Source: an uncultured Acetatifactor sp. (GTDB lineage: Bacteria > Bacillota > Clostridia > Lachnospirales > Lachnospiraceae). From it: DNA of 64,000 nucleotides. The notes beneath the pieces were generated by a model. It did not search any database. It saw only the letters and a list, made by a program, of their open reading frames with translations, and was not told the origin of the DNA. Position numbers and translations under genes: made by a program. Below, piece by piece: positions 35,182 through 44,389 of the stretch. Position 1 is the first letter of the stretch. Every line of letters begins with the position of its first letter. The stretch covers positions 1 through 64,000 of the forward strand of contig CAJUSI010000085.1 of NCBI GenBank assembly GCA_910589035.1, given 5' to 3'.

Positions 35182-35979
35182 CTACGGTCTCTGATAATAG
35201 AAAGCGTTCTTCCTGAAATATCCGATTTCCTTGTGATTGATAATCTGCTCCGAGCTGCCGATAAAGAGAATGCCCCCGCCTGTCAGCGATTTGAAAAATT
35301 TGCGGAATACCGCATCCTTGGCTTCCTCCGTAAAATAAATCAGCACATTCCGGCAGACAATCAAATGACATTCCGCCGGATAGGGATCCTTTAACAGATT
35401 ATGTTCCCGAAATTCCACACAGGCTTTAACTTCATTGCTGATTCTGTAGGAGTCTCCCTCCCGTCTGAAATATTTATTCTTCAAATCCAGCGGAACCGCC
35501 GTAATGCTTTTTTCCGGATATAATCCCGTCCTTGCCCTGGCAATGACCTGCTTATCCAGATCCGTTGCATGAATCCTGATGTTGGCCAGGGGCAGGTGCC
35601 TGGACAAAGCCAGCACCAGCGAATAAGGTTCATCCCCCGTAGAACAGGCAGCACTCCATATCCTCAGATTTCTTCCGAACCTGGCAATCAGCTCCGGAAC
35701 CGCCTTATCCTCCATTACCTTCCACTGATCCGAATCCCTGTAGAACTCCGATACATTGATGGTAATATAATTGACAAATTCCTCGAACATTGCCTTGTCA
35801 GTTCTGAGACAATATATATATTTATCATATCCGACTATCTTATGCTTTGAGATCAGCGTATCAATACGGCGCTTCATCTGAGCTTCCTTATAGCTGCTCA
35901 GGTCGATACCCGTCAGCGTCAGAATCTCTCTCTTAAAATACTCATAGCCATGCAGTAAGTCTGATATATTACCGGGCAT
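35182..35979 (-). CDS. CheR-type protein-glutamate methyltransferase
   Basis: 265 residues. N-terminal helical domain, then a SAM-dependent methyltransferase: IWSAACSTGDEPYSL (SAM loop), ATDLDKQVIARAR, and the CheR signature CHLIVCRNVLIYF, closing FFIGSSEQI-like. CheR methylates receptor glutamates in chemotaxis. No chemoreceptor, CheA or CheW gene is nearby, so this may be an orphan. Its ATG overlaps the S1-protein gene by 11 bases, with GGGGAGG just upstream. Confidence 0.92.
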   Translation of the reverse strand: MPGNISDLLHGYEYFKREILTLTGIDLSSYKEAQMKRRIDTLISKHKIVGYDKYIYCLRTDKAMFEEFVNYITINVSEFYRDSDQWKVMEDKAVPELIARFGRNLRIWSAACSTGDEPYSLVLALSRHLPLANIRIHATDLDKQVIARARTGLYPEKSITAVPLDLKNKYFRREGDSYRISNEVKACVEFREHNLLKDPYPAECHLIVCRNVLIYFTEEAKDAVFRKFFKSLTGGGILFIGSSEQIINHKEIGYFRKNAFYYQRP

Positions 35980-37099
35980 CTTCCTCCCCTTGGGCCGAAA
36001 TTACAGCCTCAATATCTACGGGAACCACATCCTCCTCCGCAGGCGCGGCGGCAGCCAGAGCCTTCATGCTGAGGGAGATCTTTCTGTCCGTTTCATTGAA
36101 GTCCACAATTTTTGCCGTGACTTCCTGTCCTACACTCAGGACATCCGCCGGCTTCTCCACATGTTCCTTTGATATCTGTGACACATGAAGCAGCGCGTCC
36201 ACTCCGGGCTCCAGTTCAATAAATGCACCGAAATCCGTCATTCTGGCAACTCTTCCGACCACCACATTGCCGATGGCATATTTGTCCGCAGCATCCCTCC
36301 AGGGATTCTGATCCTCAAATTTCAGAGAAAGGGCAACCTTGCTGCCGTTGATCTCCTTGATCAGTACGTTCAGCTTGTCTCCCACCTTGAACGCCTTCCT
36401 GGGATGTTCCACATGCCCCCAGGACATCTCGGAAATATGAAGCAATCCGTCCGCGCCGCCCAAATCCACAAACGCACCGAAGTCCGTCACATTCTTGACA
36501 ACGCCCTCGACTACATCGCCCTCATGGATCCTCTCAAACAGCTCCCTCTGAAGCTCAGCCTTGCGGGCTACAATCAGCTGCTTGCGGTCGCCGATATATC
36601 TCCTTCTCTTGGGATTATACTCACTGATCACAAATTCGATCTCCTGGCCCAAATACTTGGTCAGATCCTTCTCATACGTATCTGAGACAAGGCTTGCAGG
36701 AATAAATACTCTCACTTCGTCAACTACAACGCTTAATCCGCCTTCCAGCACCTGGGAGACAGCAGCTCTGAGCACCTCCCTGCTGTTGTACGCTTCTTCC
36801 ATTCTCTTGTTGCCCCTGTCAGCGGCAAGGCGCTTATAGGTCAGAACCACCTGGCCTTCGCCGTCATTGACCTTTAATACCTTCACTTCCATGGTGTCAC
36901 CGGGCTTTACCACCGTTGTAAGGTCCACATTGGAATCATTGGTATACTCGTTCCTGGCAAGAATACCGTCTGATTTGTATCCGATGTTCAATACAATCTC
37001 ATCTGACTTGACATCGATGACTGTACCTTCGACTACCTCTCCTGAATGTATTGTTTTAATTGAATCTTCCAACATTTGTTCAAAAGTTAATTCTGACAT
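35969..37099 (-). CDS. S1-domain RNA-binding protein (ribosomal protein S1-like)
   Basis: 376 residues with four S1 RNA-binding repeats (about 15-85, 100-165, 185-258, 270-345). The clearest are GDVVEGVVKNVTDFGAFVDLGGADGLLHISEMSWG and the following GNVVVGRVARMTDFGAFIELEPG. In clostridia this protein binds mRNA at the 30S subunit or acts as a general RNA-binding factor. Its ATG lies inside the 3' end of ispH, overlapping by 20 bases, with GGAGG provided by ispH codons. In some clostridia the two are a single fused protein. Confidence 0.9.
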   Translation of the reverse strand: MSELTFEQMLEDSIKTIHSGEVVEGTVIDVKSDEIVLNIGYKSDGILARNEYTNDSNVDLTTVVKPGDTMEVKVLKVNDGEGQVVLTYKRLAADRGNKRMEEAYNSREVLRAAVSQVLEGGLSVVVDEVRVFIPASLVSDTYEKDLTKYLGQEIEFVISEYNPKRRRYIGDRKQLIVARKAELQRELFERIHEGDVVEGVVKNVTDFGAFVDLGGADGLLHISEMSWGHVEHPRKAFKVGDKLNVLIKEINGSKVALSLKFEDQNPWRDAADKYAIGNVVVGRVARMTDFGAFIELEPGVDALLHVSQISKEHVEKPADVLSVGQEVTAKIVDFNETDRKISLSMKALAAAAPAEEDVVPVDIEAVISAQGEEDAR

Positions 37100-37937
37100 A
37101 ATTTTGAACCTCCTCGATTAATTTATTTGGGGTGGAAGCCCCCGCTGTAATACCCACCAGGCGGACAGCTTTAGGTAGTTCTAAATGCAAGTCATCCAGT
37201 GTCTGTATAAAATAGGTATGCACACATTCCTCACAGCAGATTTCATAAAGCCTTCTGGTGTTGGAGCTGTGCTTTCCTCCTATTACAATCATTACGTCAG
37301 CCTCCGCCGCAAGCGTCCTTGCAGAACGCTGGCGTTCCTCCGTCGCGCTGCAGATAGTATCCGCAACAATACTATTGTAACCTTTTTTTTCCAAAATTTC
37401 AACTATGTTATGAAATTTCTTGTAGTTAAATGTCGTTTGGGCGACAATGCAGAGCTTTTCTTCTTCCGGAACCGTGAATTTCTCTGCTTCTTCCTCGTTC
37501 TTCAGCACGGTAACAAGCCCGCCGCACCATCCAATAATCCCTTCCACCTCCGGATGCCCCGCATTCCCCACAATGACAATATGCCTGCCGTCCCTGCTTT
37601 CCTTCTCCGCAATTCGATGAATTCTCTTTACAAAAGGGCATGTAGCGTCGACACATTCCAGCTTTTTCTCATTTAAAATACCATAGACTTCCTCCGGTAC
37701 GCCGTGGGCACGTATCACTACACTGGCGCAGCCGCTCTCAGGCAGACCTTCAAGCGCCTCCTTCGACTCCAGAACCCGGACTCCCTTTCCGGCCAGATCC
37801 TTTACCACTTCCTCATTGTTTACGATGGCGCCATAGGTATATATATTTTTCCCGTTTTTTATCTGTTCATACACGGTATCCACCGCACGCTTCACGCCGA
37901 AGCAAAAACCGATGCACTCCGCAAGCTTTACTTCCAT
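37080..37937 (-). CDS. ispH: 4-Hydroxy-3-methylbut-2-enyl diphosphate reductase
   Basis: Last enzyme of the MEP isoprenoid pathway, making IPP and DMAPP with a 4Fe-4S cluster. The three cluster Cys residues are seen in GFCFGVKRA, DATCPFV and DTICSATEERQ. The substrate-binding blocks RAHGVP and GGKHSSNT are also present. The preferred start is ATG 37937 (MEVKLAEC); ATG 37949, four codons earlier, is possible. It is coupled to the S1-domain gene. Confidence 0.94.
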   Translation of the reverse strand: MEVKLAECIGFCFGVKRAVDTVYEQIKNGKNIYTYGAIVNNEEVVKDLAGKGVRVLESKEALEGLPESGCASVVIRAHGVPEEVYGILNEKKLECVDATCPFVKRIHRIAEKESRDGRHIVIVGNAGHPEVEGIIGWCGGLVTVLKNEEEAEKFTVPEEEKLCIVAQTTFNYKKFHNIVEILEKKGYNSIVADTICSATEERQRSARTLAAEADVMIVIGGKHSSNTRRLYEICCEECVHTYFIQTLDDLHLELPKAVRLVGITAGASTPNKLIEEVQNYVRINF

Positions 37938-37976
37938 CCCGACACCCATGCCCTTTCGCCGCCCGCAGTCCCTGAT

Positions 37977-38102
37977 CCGCTTCCGCGGCCCTTACGTCTT
38001 TGCAATCTTTTTTCCGCTTCCGCGGCCCTTACGTCTTCGCAATCCTTTTCCCGTTTCCGCGGCCCTTACGTCTTCGCAATCCTTTTCCCGTTTCCGCAGT
38101 CC
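37977..38102. repeat. 37-bp tandem repeat upstream of ispH
   Basis: Three full 37-bp units starting at 37977, 38014 and 38051, plus a partial fourth at 38088. Plus-strand unit: ccgcttccgcggcccttacg followed by tcttcgcaatcctttt. The units are nearly identical. They occupy the first part of the 353-base gap between cmk and ispH; the rest of the gap shows no gene. The period equals that of the array at 23735-23921, though the sequence differs. Confidence 0.9.
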
Positions 38103-38290
38103 CCGCTGAATATCTCCCTCCGGAGCAGCGCCTCTTCCTGCAGCTCTCTTTTCTCATGTCTCCAGATCTTTTGACCTTTCGTGGGCTCTCTCTGTCCCTG
38201 CCTTTTATGATCCGCATACAGACCGGCATCCGGCAGCCTGCGGCGCATCTGATTGTCAAATATTCTGAGCTTCGCCGTCAGTCACCTGAT

Positions 38291-38968
38291 TTACGGCGCT
38301 GCTCCTGCCTCCCGGCACAATTGGGATATGACGGAAATAACTTCCTCCACGGACATTTCGGAGGTGTCCACCAGCACTGCGTCTTCCGCCTGCCTTAAAG
38401 GGGAAATTTCCCTGTGCATATCCTGGTAATCCCGCTCTTCTATATCCTTCTGAATTTTCTCCGGGTCGCTCTCCACTCCCCTGTCCAGGAGCTCATGATA
38501 TCTCCGCATGGCCCGCACCCTGCTGCTTGCGGTGAGGTATATTTTCAGACGTGCATCCGGCAGCACGCATGTACCGATATCCCTGCCGTCCATGATGCAG
38601 TCGCTGCAGGCCGCCAGCTCCTGCTGCAGCTTTACCATCCTCTCCCTCACCTCCGGGATCCTGCTTACCACGGAAGAGGTCAGGTTTCCCACTTCCTCCG
38701 TGCGAAGGAACCCGTTCACATTCTCTCCGTTCAATACCACCACCTGCTCCCCGTCCTCATAGCGAATGGTGATCTTAGCTCCGCGGCATATGCCGACAAT
38801 TTTCTCCTTATCCTGCAGATCCGCGCCTTCCCGGAGCACCAGCAGCGTCATTGCCCGGTACATTGCTCCCGTGTCCACATAGATCAGATTCATTTTCTTT
38901 GCCACAGCCCTGGCAATGGTGCTTTTACCCGCTCCCGCAGGGCCGTCGATTGCCACATTAAAGCTCAT
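38291..38968 (-). CDS. cmk: Cytidylate kinase
   Basis: Phosphorylates CMP and dCMP. 225 residues starting MSFNVAIDGPAGAGKST, with P-loop GPAGAGKST (8-16), YVDTGAMYRA, and DGRDIGTCVLP for nucleoside binding. ATG 38968 has AAAGG 10 bases upstream; the upstream frame to 39031 is not family-like. The order flavoprotein, cmk, ispH, S1 protein is common in clostridia. Confidence 0.94.
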   Translation of the reverse strand: MSFNVAIDGPAGAGKSTIARAVAKKMNLIYVDTGAMYRAMTLLVLREGADLQDKEKIVGICRGAKITIRYEDGEQVVVLNGENVNGFLRTEEVGNLTSSVVSRIPEVRERMVKLQQELAACSDCIMDGRDIGTCVLPDARLKIYLTASSRVRAMRRYHELLDRGVESDPEKIQKDIEERDYQDMHREISPLRQAEDAVLVDTSEMSVEEVISVISQLCREAGAAP

Positions 38969-39035
38969 ATGTCCCATACCTTTCCGCCGTCTGCCGCCTG
39001 ACGCAGCAGTCACAGCTGCCCTCCGTATCAATCCT

Positions 39036-39170
39036 ATATACTCTCGGAATCTCCAAGCCGCATCTTTCGGGCCTTTTAAGATTCCAATTCTGCTGCTTCC
39101 TCCACCTTTTACGGAAAACCCAAATCAGAAACCGCTGTTATCTGACGAAGGATTCCGGGAGTCTATTCCT
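39036..39170. repeat. Dispersed inverted-end element, copy 2 (upstream of cmk)
   Basis: About 135 bp. One end tatatactctcggaatc and the other gattccgggagtctatt are imperfect inverted repeats. The left part ggaatctccaagccgcat and following ~20 bases match the leuS-upstream copy (717-757) at about four of five positions. No ORF. Confidence 0.5.
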
Positions 39171-39256
39171 ATACAGCACCAAAGACATCTGCTTCATTCC
39201 GTCCCCGGCCACTGTCTTCCTGTAACCGTCCTTTTGCTGTCATGGCGCTGCCTCCG

Positions 39257-40750
39257 TCACATCCCCGCCGCAGCGCTCTCTCCAGCCAGATGTCCAGTGG
39301 ACCAGGCAATCTGCAGGTTATAGCCTCCTGTAAGCGCATCCAGATCCAGCACCTCACCGGCAAAATACAATCCCCTCAGTCTTTTTGACTCCATGGTGGA
39401 GGGATTCACATCCTTTACCGAGACGCCTCCCTTAGTGATTACCGCCTCCTCATAGCCCCGAAGCCCCGTCACGGTGAGAGGCAGGCATTTTATCAAATCC
39501 GCAAACTTTCTCCTCTCCTGTCTGGTGATCTCATTCACGGTCTTTTCCTGAGAAATGCCTGAGAGCTCCACCATCACCGGAATCAGCTTCGCGGGAAAGA
39601 GCTTTCCCAACGCATTTTTAAACTGTTTCTTTCCGTTTTCCTCGAAATCCCGCAGGATCCGCCTGTCCAGCTGCTCCCGGTCCAGGGCCGGCTTCAGGTC
39701 GATATACAGCTTTGTCTCCCCTCCGGCGCCGTCCCGGGCCTTTCCACTCTTCTTCCCCTGTCCGCAATAGCTGCTGGCGGACAAAATCAATGGCCCGCTC
39801 ACACCGAAATGGGTGAAAAGCATCTCCCCGAAGCCCCGGTAAAGTTCTTTCTCTCCCCGCCTCAGGCTTACGGAGACATTTTTCAGCGACAGCCCCATCA
39901 GTTCTTTGCACCATGCTTCTCTGATATTAAGAGGCACAAGGCATGGACTGCACTCCTCCACGCTGTGCCCTGTCTCTCTGGCGAAACGGTAGCCGTCCCC
40001 GGTGGAACCTGTGGAGGGATAGGAAAGCCCTCCGGTACAGACAATGCAGCTGTCGGCGAAAAGGACTTTCCCGTTTTTCAGCTTCACGCCCCTTATTCTG
40101 GCGTTCTTTTTCCCGCCAGCCTTACGCAAATGTTTTTCCGCTTTTTTATTGTCGTTTCCACATTCTTCCATTTTACGGCTTTCCATCTTACTCCCTTTCG
40201 GGAAGCAGCCCGCCGCTTTGCCCGTTTCAGTCAGTTTTGCTTCCGTTTCGCCCTCTCTTCCGATATACCGGCTGTTTTCCTTCTCCATTTCCTTCCCGTC
40301 TTCCGGAAAACAGCCCTCGGCTTCCTCCGGGCCGTCTTCCCAGACCAGCTCCCGGACCTCCGTATTCAAAAGGATATCCACGCCCATCTTTTTCAATTCT
40401 CTCTGAAAAGCCCCTATGACGTCGGAAGAATGATCCGACACGGGGAACATCCTGTCCCCCCGCTCCGTCTTCAGGAGGCATCCCGCATTCTCCAGGAATT
40501 CCGCCACCGCCCGGTTGTCATAACCGTAAAAAGCGCTGTACAGGAATTTGCCGTTCGTCCGCACATTCCCGAAAAAAGCATCCGCATCCCCGGCGTTTGT
40601 CACATTGCAGCGGCCCTTGCCGGTGATGAAGAGCTTTTTTCCCAGCTTTTCGTTTTTCTCTATGAGCCGGACCTGCGCGCCGGCCTGCGACGCTGTCAGC
40701 GCCGCCATCATTCCCGCGGCCCCGCCGCCTATCACTATCACTTCGCTCAA
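39257..40750 (-). CDS. HI0933-family flavoprotein (NAD(P)/FAD-dependent oxidoreductase)
   Basis: A 497-residue flavoprotein. FAD-binding start IGGGAAGMMAALTAS, then family blocks KLGKKLFITGKGRCNVTNA, CTGGLSYPSTGSTGDGYRFA and the closing LYFAGEVLDLDALTGGYNLQIAWSTG. The reaction in most bacteria is unknown. Residues ~146-222 are an extra charged stretch, with GCFPEDG and GCFPKGS as internal repeats, at a site where the family has a short loop. The start is TTG 40750, with AGGAGAACAGG before it. Confidence 0.9.
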   Translation of the reverse strand: MSEVIVIGGGAAGMMAALTASQAGAQVRLIEKNEKLGKKLFITGKGRCNVTNAGDADAFFGNVRTNGKFLYSAFYGYDNRAVAEFLENAGCLLKTERGDRMFPVSDHSSDVIGAFQRELKKMGVDILLNTEVRELVWEDGPEEAEGCFPEDGKEMEKENSRYIGREGETEAKLTETGKAAGCFPKGSKMESRKMEECGNDNKKAEKHLRKAGGKKNARIRGVKLKNGKVLFADSCIVCTGGLSYPSTGSTGDGYRFARETGHSVEECSPCLVPLNIREAWCKELMGLSLKNVSVSLRRGEKELYRGFGEMLFTHFGVSGPLILSASSYCGQGKKSGKARDGAGGETKLYIDLKPALDREQLDRRILRDFEENGKKQFKNALGKLFPAKLIPVMVELSGISQEKTVNEITRQERRKFADLIKCLPLTVTGLRGYEEAVITKGGVSVKDVNPSTMESKRLRGLYFAGEVLDLDALTGGYNLQIAWSTGHLAGESAAAGM

Positions 40751-41107
40751 AACCTGTTCTCCTGTTTTCTTTGCATTCCAAAATCCGGAGACATCCTATA
40801 TAGAAATAGAAACCTTTCTTTTTATACTTCATGCCGGCCTGCTCCGGCATATTCCCGGAAGCCGGAAATTCCGGCTTTTTCCCTGTGGCAGATTACATTC
40901 GAATTATCCCTCCGGCATATATCTTCCGGACAGGCCGCTGAACTGCTGCCGAATATTACAGAAAAGGGCAAGAAGTGCCGGCGCTTCCTGCCTATGGCCC
41001 TGACGCCGCCACCTCCTGCCATTTCTGTGCTTTTCCGATAATGTCCTGCCGCAAAGCTGCGTTCCCGCACTGCGGCCCGAAATTCATGCGAAAATTCCTT
41101 CCCGCAA
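40751..41107. other. Intergenic stretch without a gene
   Basis: 357 bases between the oadA-like stop and the flavoprotein start. The short ORFs here have neither ribosome sites nor protein-like composition. Several GC-rich palindromes are visible, for example gccggaaattccggc (40861-40875). I see no convincing promoter or terminator for the minus-strand genes. Confidence 0.6.
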
Positions 41108-42535
41108 TTAGACCGGATAAGCCCCGTTCTTCGTATCCGCCTGGGTCATATCCATCTTATCCTGCTGTGCCTGACGATATTTGAAGAAGTCGGTTGCAAC
41201 CTGAGGGAACAATGCATAGGACAGTACATCCTCATCCTGCTGCTTCCATTCCTTCATCTCGCCTTCCAGCTTATCCATCTCGTTCTCAATCATATCCGCA
41301 TAGCGGCAGGTAATTCTCTCCTCGCCGGGGATAACCTTGTCGATAACCTCCTGGTTCATGGGCTTGATGGTCTGCCCGTATTCGCCGCGCAACACAGCCT
41401 TGGTCTCCTTGGTGGCCATCTTGTAGCGCTCGCCCATGAGTACGTTGAACACAGCCTGTGTGCCCACGATCTGGGAAGAAGGGGTAACCAGAGGAGGCTC
41501 GCGCAGGTCCTTGCGGACCTCGGGAATCTCCCTGAGCACGTCATAATATCTGTCTTCCGCGTTTTGCTCCTTCAGCTGGCTCACCATGTTGGAGAGCATG
41601 CCGCCGGGCACCTGGTACAGCAATGTCTTGATGTCCACGCCCATGACCTTGGGATTGAGCAGACCGTTCTTCAGGCACTCGTCACGGTAAGGACGGAAGT
41701 AATCCGCAATCTCCGCCAACAGATTCTGATCGAAGCCCGTGTCGTAAGGCGTGCCGCGGAAAGTCTCCACCATGACCTCGGTGGCTGGCTGGGAAGTTCC
41801 CAGGGCCAGAGGGCTCATGGCGGTATCGATCACGTCCACGCCGGCCTCTACCGCTTTCAGGTAAGTCATGCTGGCCACACCGGAGGTGTAGTGGGTGTGC
41901 AGCTGGATGGGCAGCTTGGTGTTCTCCTTCATAGCCTTGATCAGCTCGGAAGCCTTGTAAGGCACCAGCAGACCTGCCATATCCTTGATACAGATGGAAT
42001 CCGCGCCCATCTCCTCTATCTTCTTGGCGGTACTTGCCCAGTATTCCAGGGTGTAGGCATCCCCCAGGGTGTAGGACAGGGCAATCTGCGCATGCCCTCT
42101 GCCCTCCTGCTTCTTCATACGATTGGTGGCGTTTACGGCCTCCTGCAGGTTGCGCAGGTCGTTCAGGCAATCGAAGATACGAATGATATCGATACCGTTG
42201 GCAATGGACTTCTGCACGAACGCATCCACCACATCGTCCGCATAGGGTCTGTATCCCAGAATATTCTGGCCGCGGAAGAGCATCTGCAGCTTTGTATTCT
42301 TAAATCTGTCACGGAGCTTACGCAGTCTGTCCCAGGGATCTTCCTTCAGGAAGCGAAGAGAAGCGTCAAAGGTTGCACCGCCCCAGCACTCCACGGAATG
42401 ATACCCCACCTTATCCATCTTCTCCGCAATGGGAAGCATGAATTCGGTCGGCATTCTTGTAGCAATCAGAGACTGATGAGCGTCACGCAATATGGTTTCC
42501 GTAATTTTAATCGGTTTTTTTGCTTGTTCTGACAT
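41108..42535 (-). CDS. Biotin-dependent carboxyltransferase, 5S/OadA type
   Basis: 475 residues. A TIM-barrel carboxyltransferase of the pyruvate-carboxylase/OadA family: ETILRDAHQSLIATR, YHSVECWGGATFDAS, the metal-site Lys in ICIKDMAG, and HTHYTSG with the metal His pair. It moves a carboxyl group between oxaloacetate and biotin. It lacks the fused C-terminal biotin domain of OadA; a separate carrier is encoded upstream. Last gene of the five-gene decarboxylase operon. Confidence 0.9.
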   Translation of the reverse strand: MSEQAKKPIKITETILRDAHQSLIATRMPTEFMLPIAEKMDKVGYHSVECWGGATFDASLRFLKEDPWDRLRKLRDRFKNTKLQMLFRGQNILGYRPYADDVVDAFVQKSIANGIDIIRIFDCLNDLRNLQEAVNATNRMKKQEGRGHAQIALSYTLGDAYTLEYWASTAKKIEEMGADSICIKDMAGLLVPYKASELIKAMKENTKLPIQLHTHYTSGVASMTYLKAVEAGVDVIDTAMSPLALGTSQPATEVMVETFRGTPYDTGFDQNLLAEIADYFRPYRDECLKNGLLNPKVMGVDIKTLLYQVPGGMLSNMVSQLKEQNAEDRYYDVLREIPEVRKDLREPPLVTPSSQIVGTQAVFNVLMGERYKMATKETKAVLRGEYGQTIKPMNQEVIDKVIPGEERITCRYADMIENEMDKLEGEMKEWKQQDEDVLSYALFPQVATDFFKYRQAQQDKMDMTQADTKNGAYPV

Positions 42536-42716
42536 TTACGAATTTCCTCCATAATATTTATAATCATAAAAATGATCTCGCCGGATTTTAAGCGGTGCTG
42601 TTCATAAGCCCTTCGGGCTTATTTCATCGCGCCATGCGCGATATACAGCTGGAATCAAATGTACATCCGCTCAGGCAAGCCTGGCGTCTGTACATTTACT
42701 TCCGTCTGTGCACCAC

Positions 42717-43868
42717 TTAAAAAACACCGAAAATCGCCATAAAGGTACCTGCTGCCACGGCAGTTCCGATTACACCTGCCACATTGGGTCCCATCGCGTG
42801 CATCAGCAGGAAGTTGGTAGGATCCGCCTCCGCACCCACTTTCTGGGATACGCGGGCCGCCATGGGAACGGCGGATACACCTGCGGAACCGATCAGCGGA
42901 TTGATCTTGCCATGGGTAATCTTACACATAATTTTGCCGAAGAGCACACCGGCTGCCGTACCAAACGCAAAGGCTATCAGACCCAGAATAACGATTTTAC
43001 CGGTATCCCAGTTCAGGAAAGCTTCAGCACTGGTGGTAGCGCCGACGGAAGTTCCCAGCAAAATAACTACGATGTACATCATGGCGTTGGATGCCGTCTC
43101 GGTAAGCTGTCTTACCACACCGGATTCCCTGAAGAGATTGCCCAGCATCAGCAGACCGACCAGGGGCGCCGTGGTAGGAAGGATCAGGCAGACCACGATG
43201 GTAACGATGATGGGGAAGAGGATCTTCTCCAGCTTGGAAACAGGCCTGAGCTGTCCCATCTTGATCTTCCTCTCCTTCTCCGTGGTCATAAGCTTCATAA
43301 TAGGCGGCTGTATAATGGGCACCAGGGACATATAGGAATATGCCGCCACCGCAATGGGTCCCAGAATCGCCGTCTGTCCCAGCTTACTTGCCAGGAAAAT
43401 AGAGGTAGGACCGTCAGCGCCGCCGATGATGGAAATGGCAGCAGCCGCCATATCGTTGAAGCCAAGGAAGATAGCCCCGAAATACGCGGCAAAGATACCG
43501 AACTGCGCAGCCGCTCCCAGAAGAAAGCTCTTAGGATTGGCAATCAGGGGACCGAAATCCGTCATGGCGCCCACTCCCATGAAGATCAGGGAAGGCAGAA
43601 TCGCCCATTCGTCCAGCTTGTAGAAATAATACAGAAGTCCGCCCACACCGTTGGAGGCGTCCTCCGCGTGAAGCATGATGTCGGGATAAATATTCACCAA
43701 CAGCATGCCGAAGGCTATGGGAGTTAAAAGCAAGGGCTCAAACTCATGCCGGATAGCCAGATAAAGGAAAAAGCATGCAACCAATATCATCAGATAATTG
43801 CCCCAGGTCAGGTTAAAAAATGCGGTCTGATGAATGAGGTTGTTCAGCGTAGAACCTATATATTCCAT
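42717..43868 (-). CDS. Sodium-translocating decarboxylase beta subunit
   Basis: 383 residues and about ten membrane helices. Conserved OadB/MmdB/GcdB blocks: GADGPTSIFLASKL with the Na+-linked Asp, and PLIGSAGVSAVPMAARVSQK. It decarboxylates carboxybiotin and drives Na+ out. The gap between it and the oadA-like gene (42536-42716) contains two hairpins but no ORF. Confidence 0.94.
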   Translation of the reverse strand: MEYIGSTLNNLIHQTAFFNLTWGNYLMILVACFFLYLAIRHEFEPLLLTPIAFGMLLVNIYPDIMLHAEDASNGVGGLLYYFYKLDEWAILPSLIFMGVGAMTDFGPLIANPKSFLLGAAAQFGIFAAYFGAIFLGFNDMAAAAISIIGGADGPTSIFLASKLGQTAILGPIAVAAYSYMSLVPIIQPPIMKLMTTEKERKIKMGQLRPVSKLEKILFPIIVTIVVCLILPTTAPLVGLLMLGNLFRESGVVRQLTETASNAMMYIVVILLGTSVGATTSAEAFLNWDTGKIVILGLIAFAFGTAAGVLFGKIMCKITHGKINPLIGSAGVSAVPMAARVSQKVGAEADPTNFLLMHAMGPNVAGVIGTAVAAGTFMAIFGVF

Positions 43869-43963
43869 TTGTTGACCTCCTGTTGTTCATGACAATGAAA
43901 AGTCCGCGCGAAAATCTCCACCAGACTTTCATTGTAAGTTATACCGCAAAGCATCCGCCGCAA

Positions 43964-44335
43964 TCAGTTCAGGGTAGCTAATACGGCGCCTGCTTCCACG
44001 GCGTCCCCCACTGACACATCTACGCTTGCAACGGTTCCGTCCTGAGGAGCCACAACAGGGATTTCCATTTTCATTGCCTCAATGATAACGACAGCATCGC
44101 CCTTCTTCACGGCATCGCCCACTTTTCTCTCCAGCTTGAACACTTTTCCTGCAGCGCCTGCCTCGATCTTAATGCTGCCCGCTCCGCCTGCCGCAGGAGC
44201 CGCCTTGGGCGCTGCAGCGGGAGCTGCCTTGGGTGCTGCGGGTGCCTTTGCCGCCGCAGGAGCACCGGAAGTCTTTCCCTCCTCTACCACTACGTCATAT
44301 ACGTTGCCATTTACGGTAATTGTATAATTTTTCAT
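43964..44335 (-). CDS. Biotin carrier subunit of the sodium decarboxylase
   Basis: 123 residues: a short N-terminal domain, a flexible Ala/Pro linker (about 30-55), and a biotinyl domain with EAMKMEIPV, whose central Lys is biotinylated. It carries carboxylate between the carboxyltransferase and the membrane subunit. Confidence 0.94.
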   Translation of the reverse strand: MKNYTITVNGNVYDVVVEEGKTSGAPAAAKAPAAPKAAPAAAPKAAPAAGGAGSIKIEAGAAGKVFKLERKVGDAVKKGDAVVIIEAMKMEIPVVAPQDGTVASVDVSVGDAVEAGAVLATLN

Positions 44336-44389
44336 TTCTATTTCCTCCTAAATTATATACCTGTCCTGTTTTAAATATAATACCTGCCT

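Noticed and set aside
40855..40880. Palindrome gccggaaattccggc followed by T on the plus strand, terminator-like
   Set aside because: No plus-strand gene precedes it, and on the minus strand it lacks a T run.
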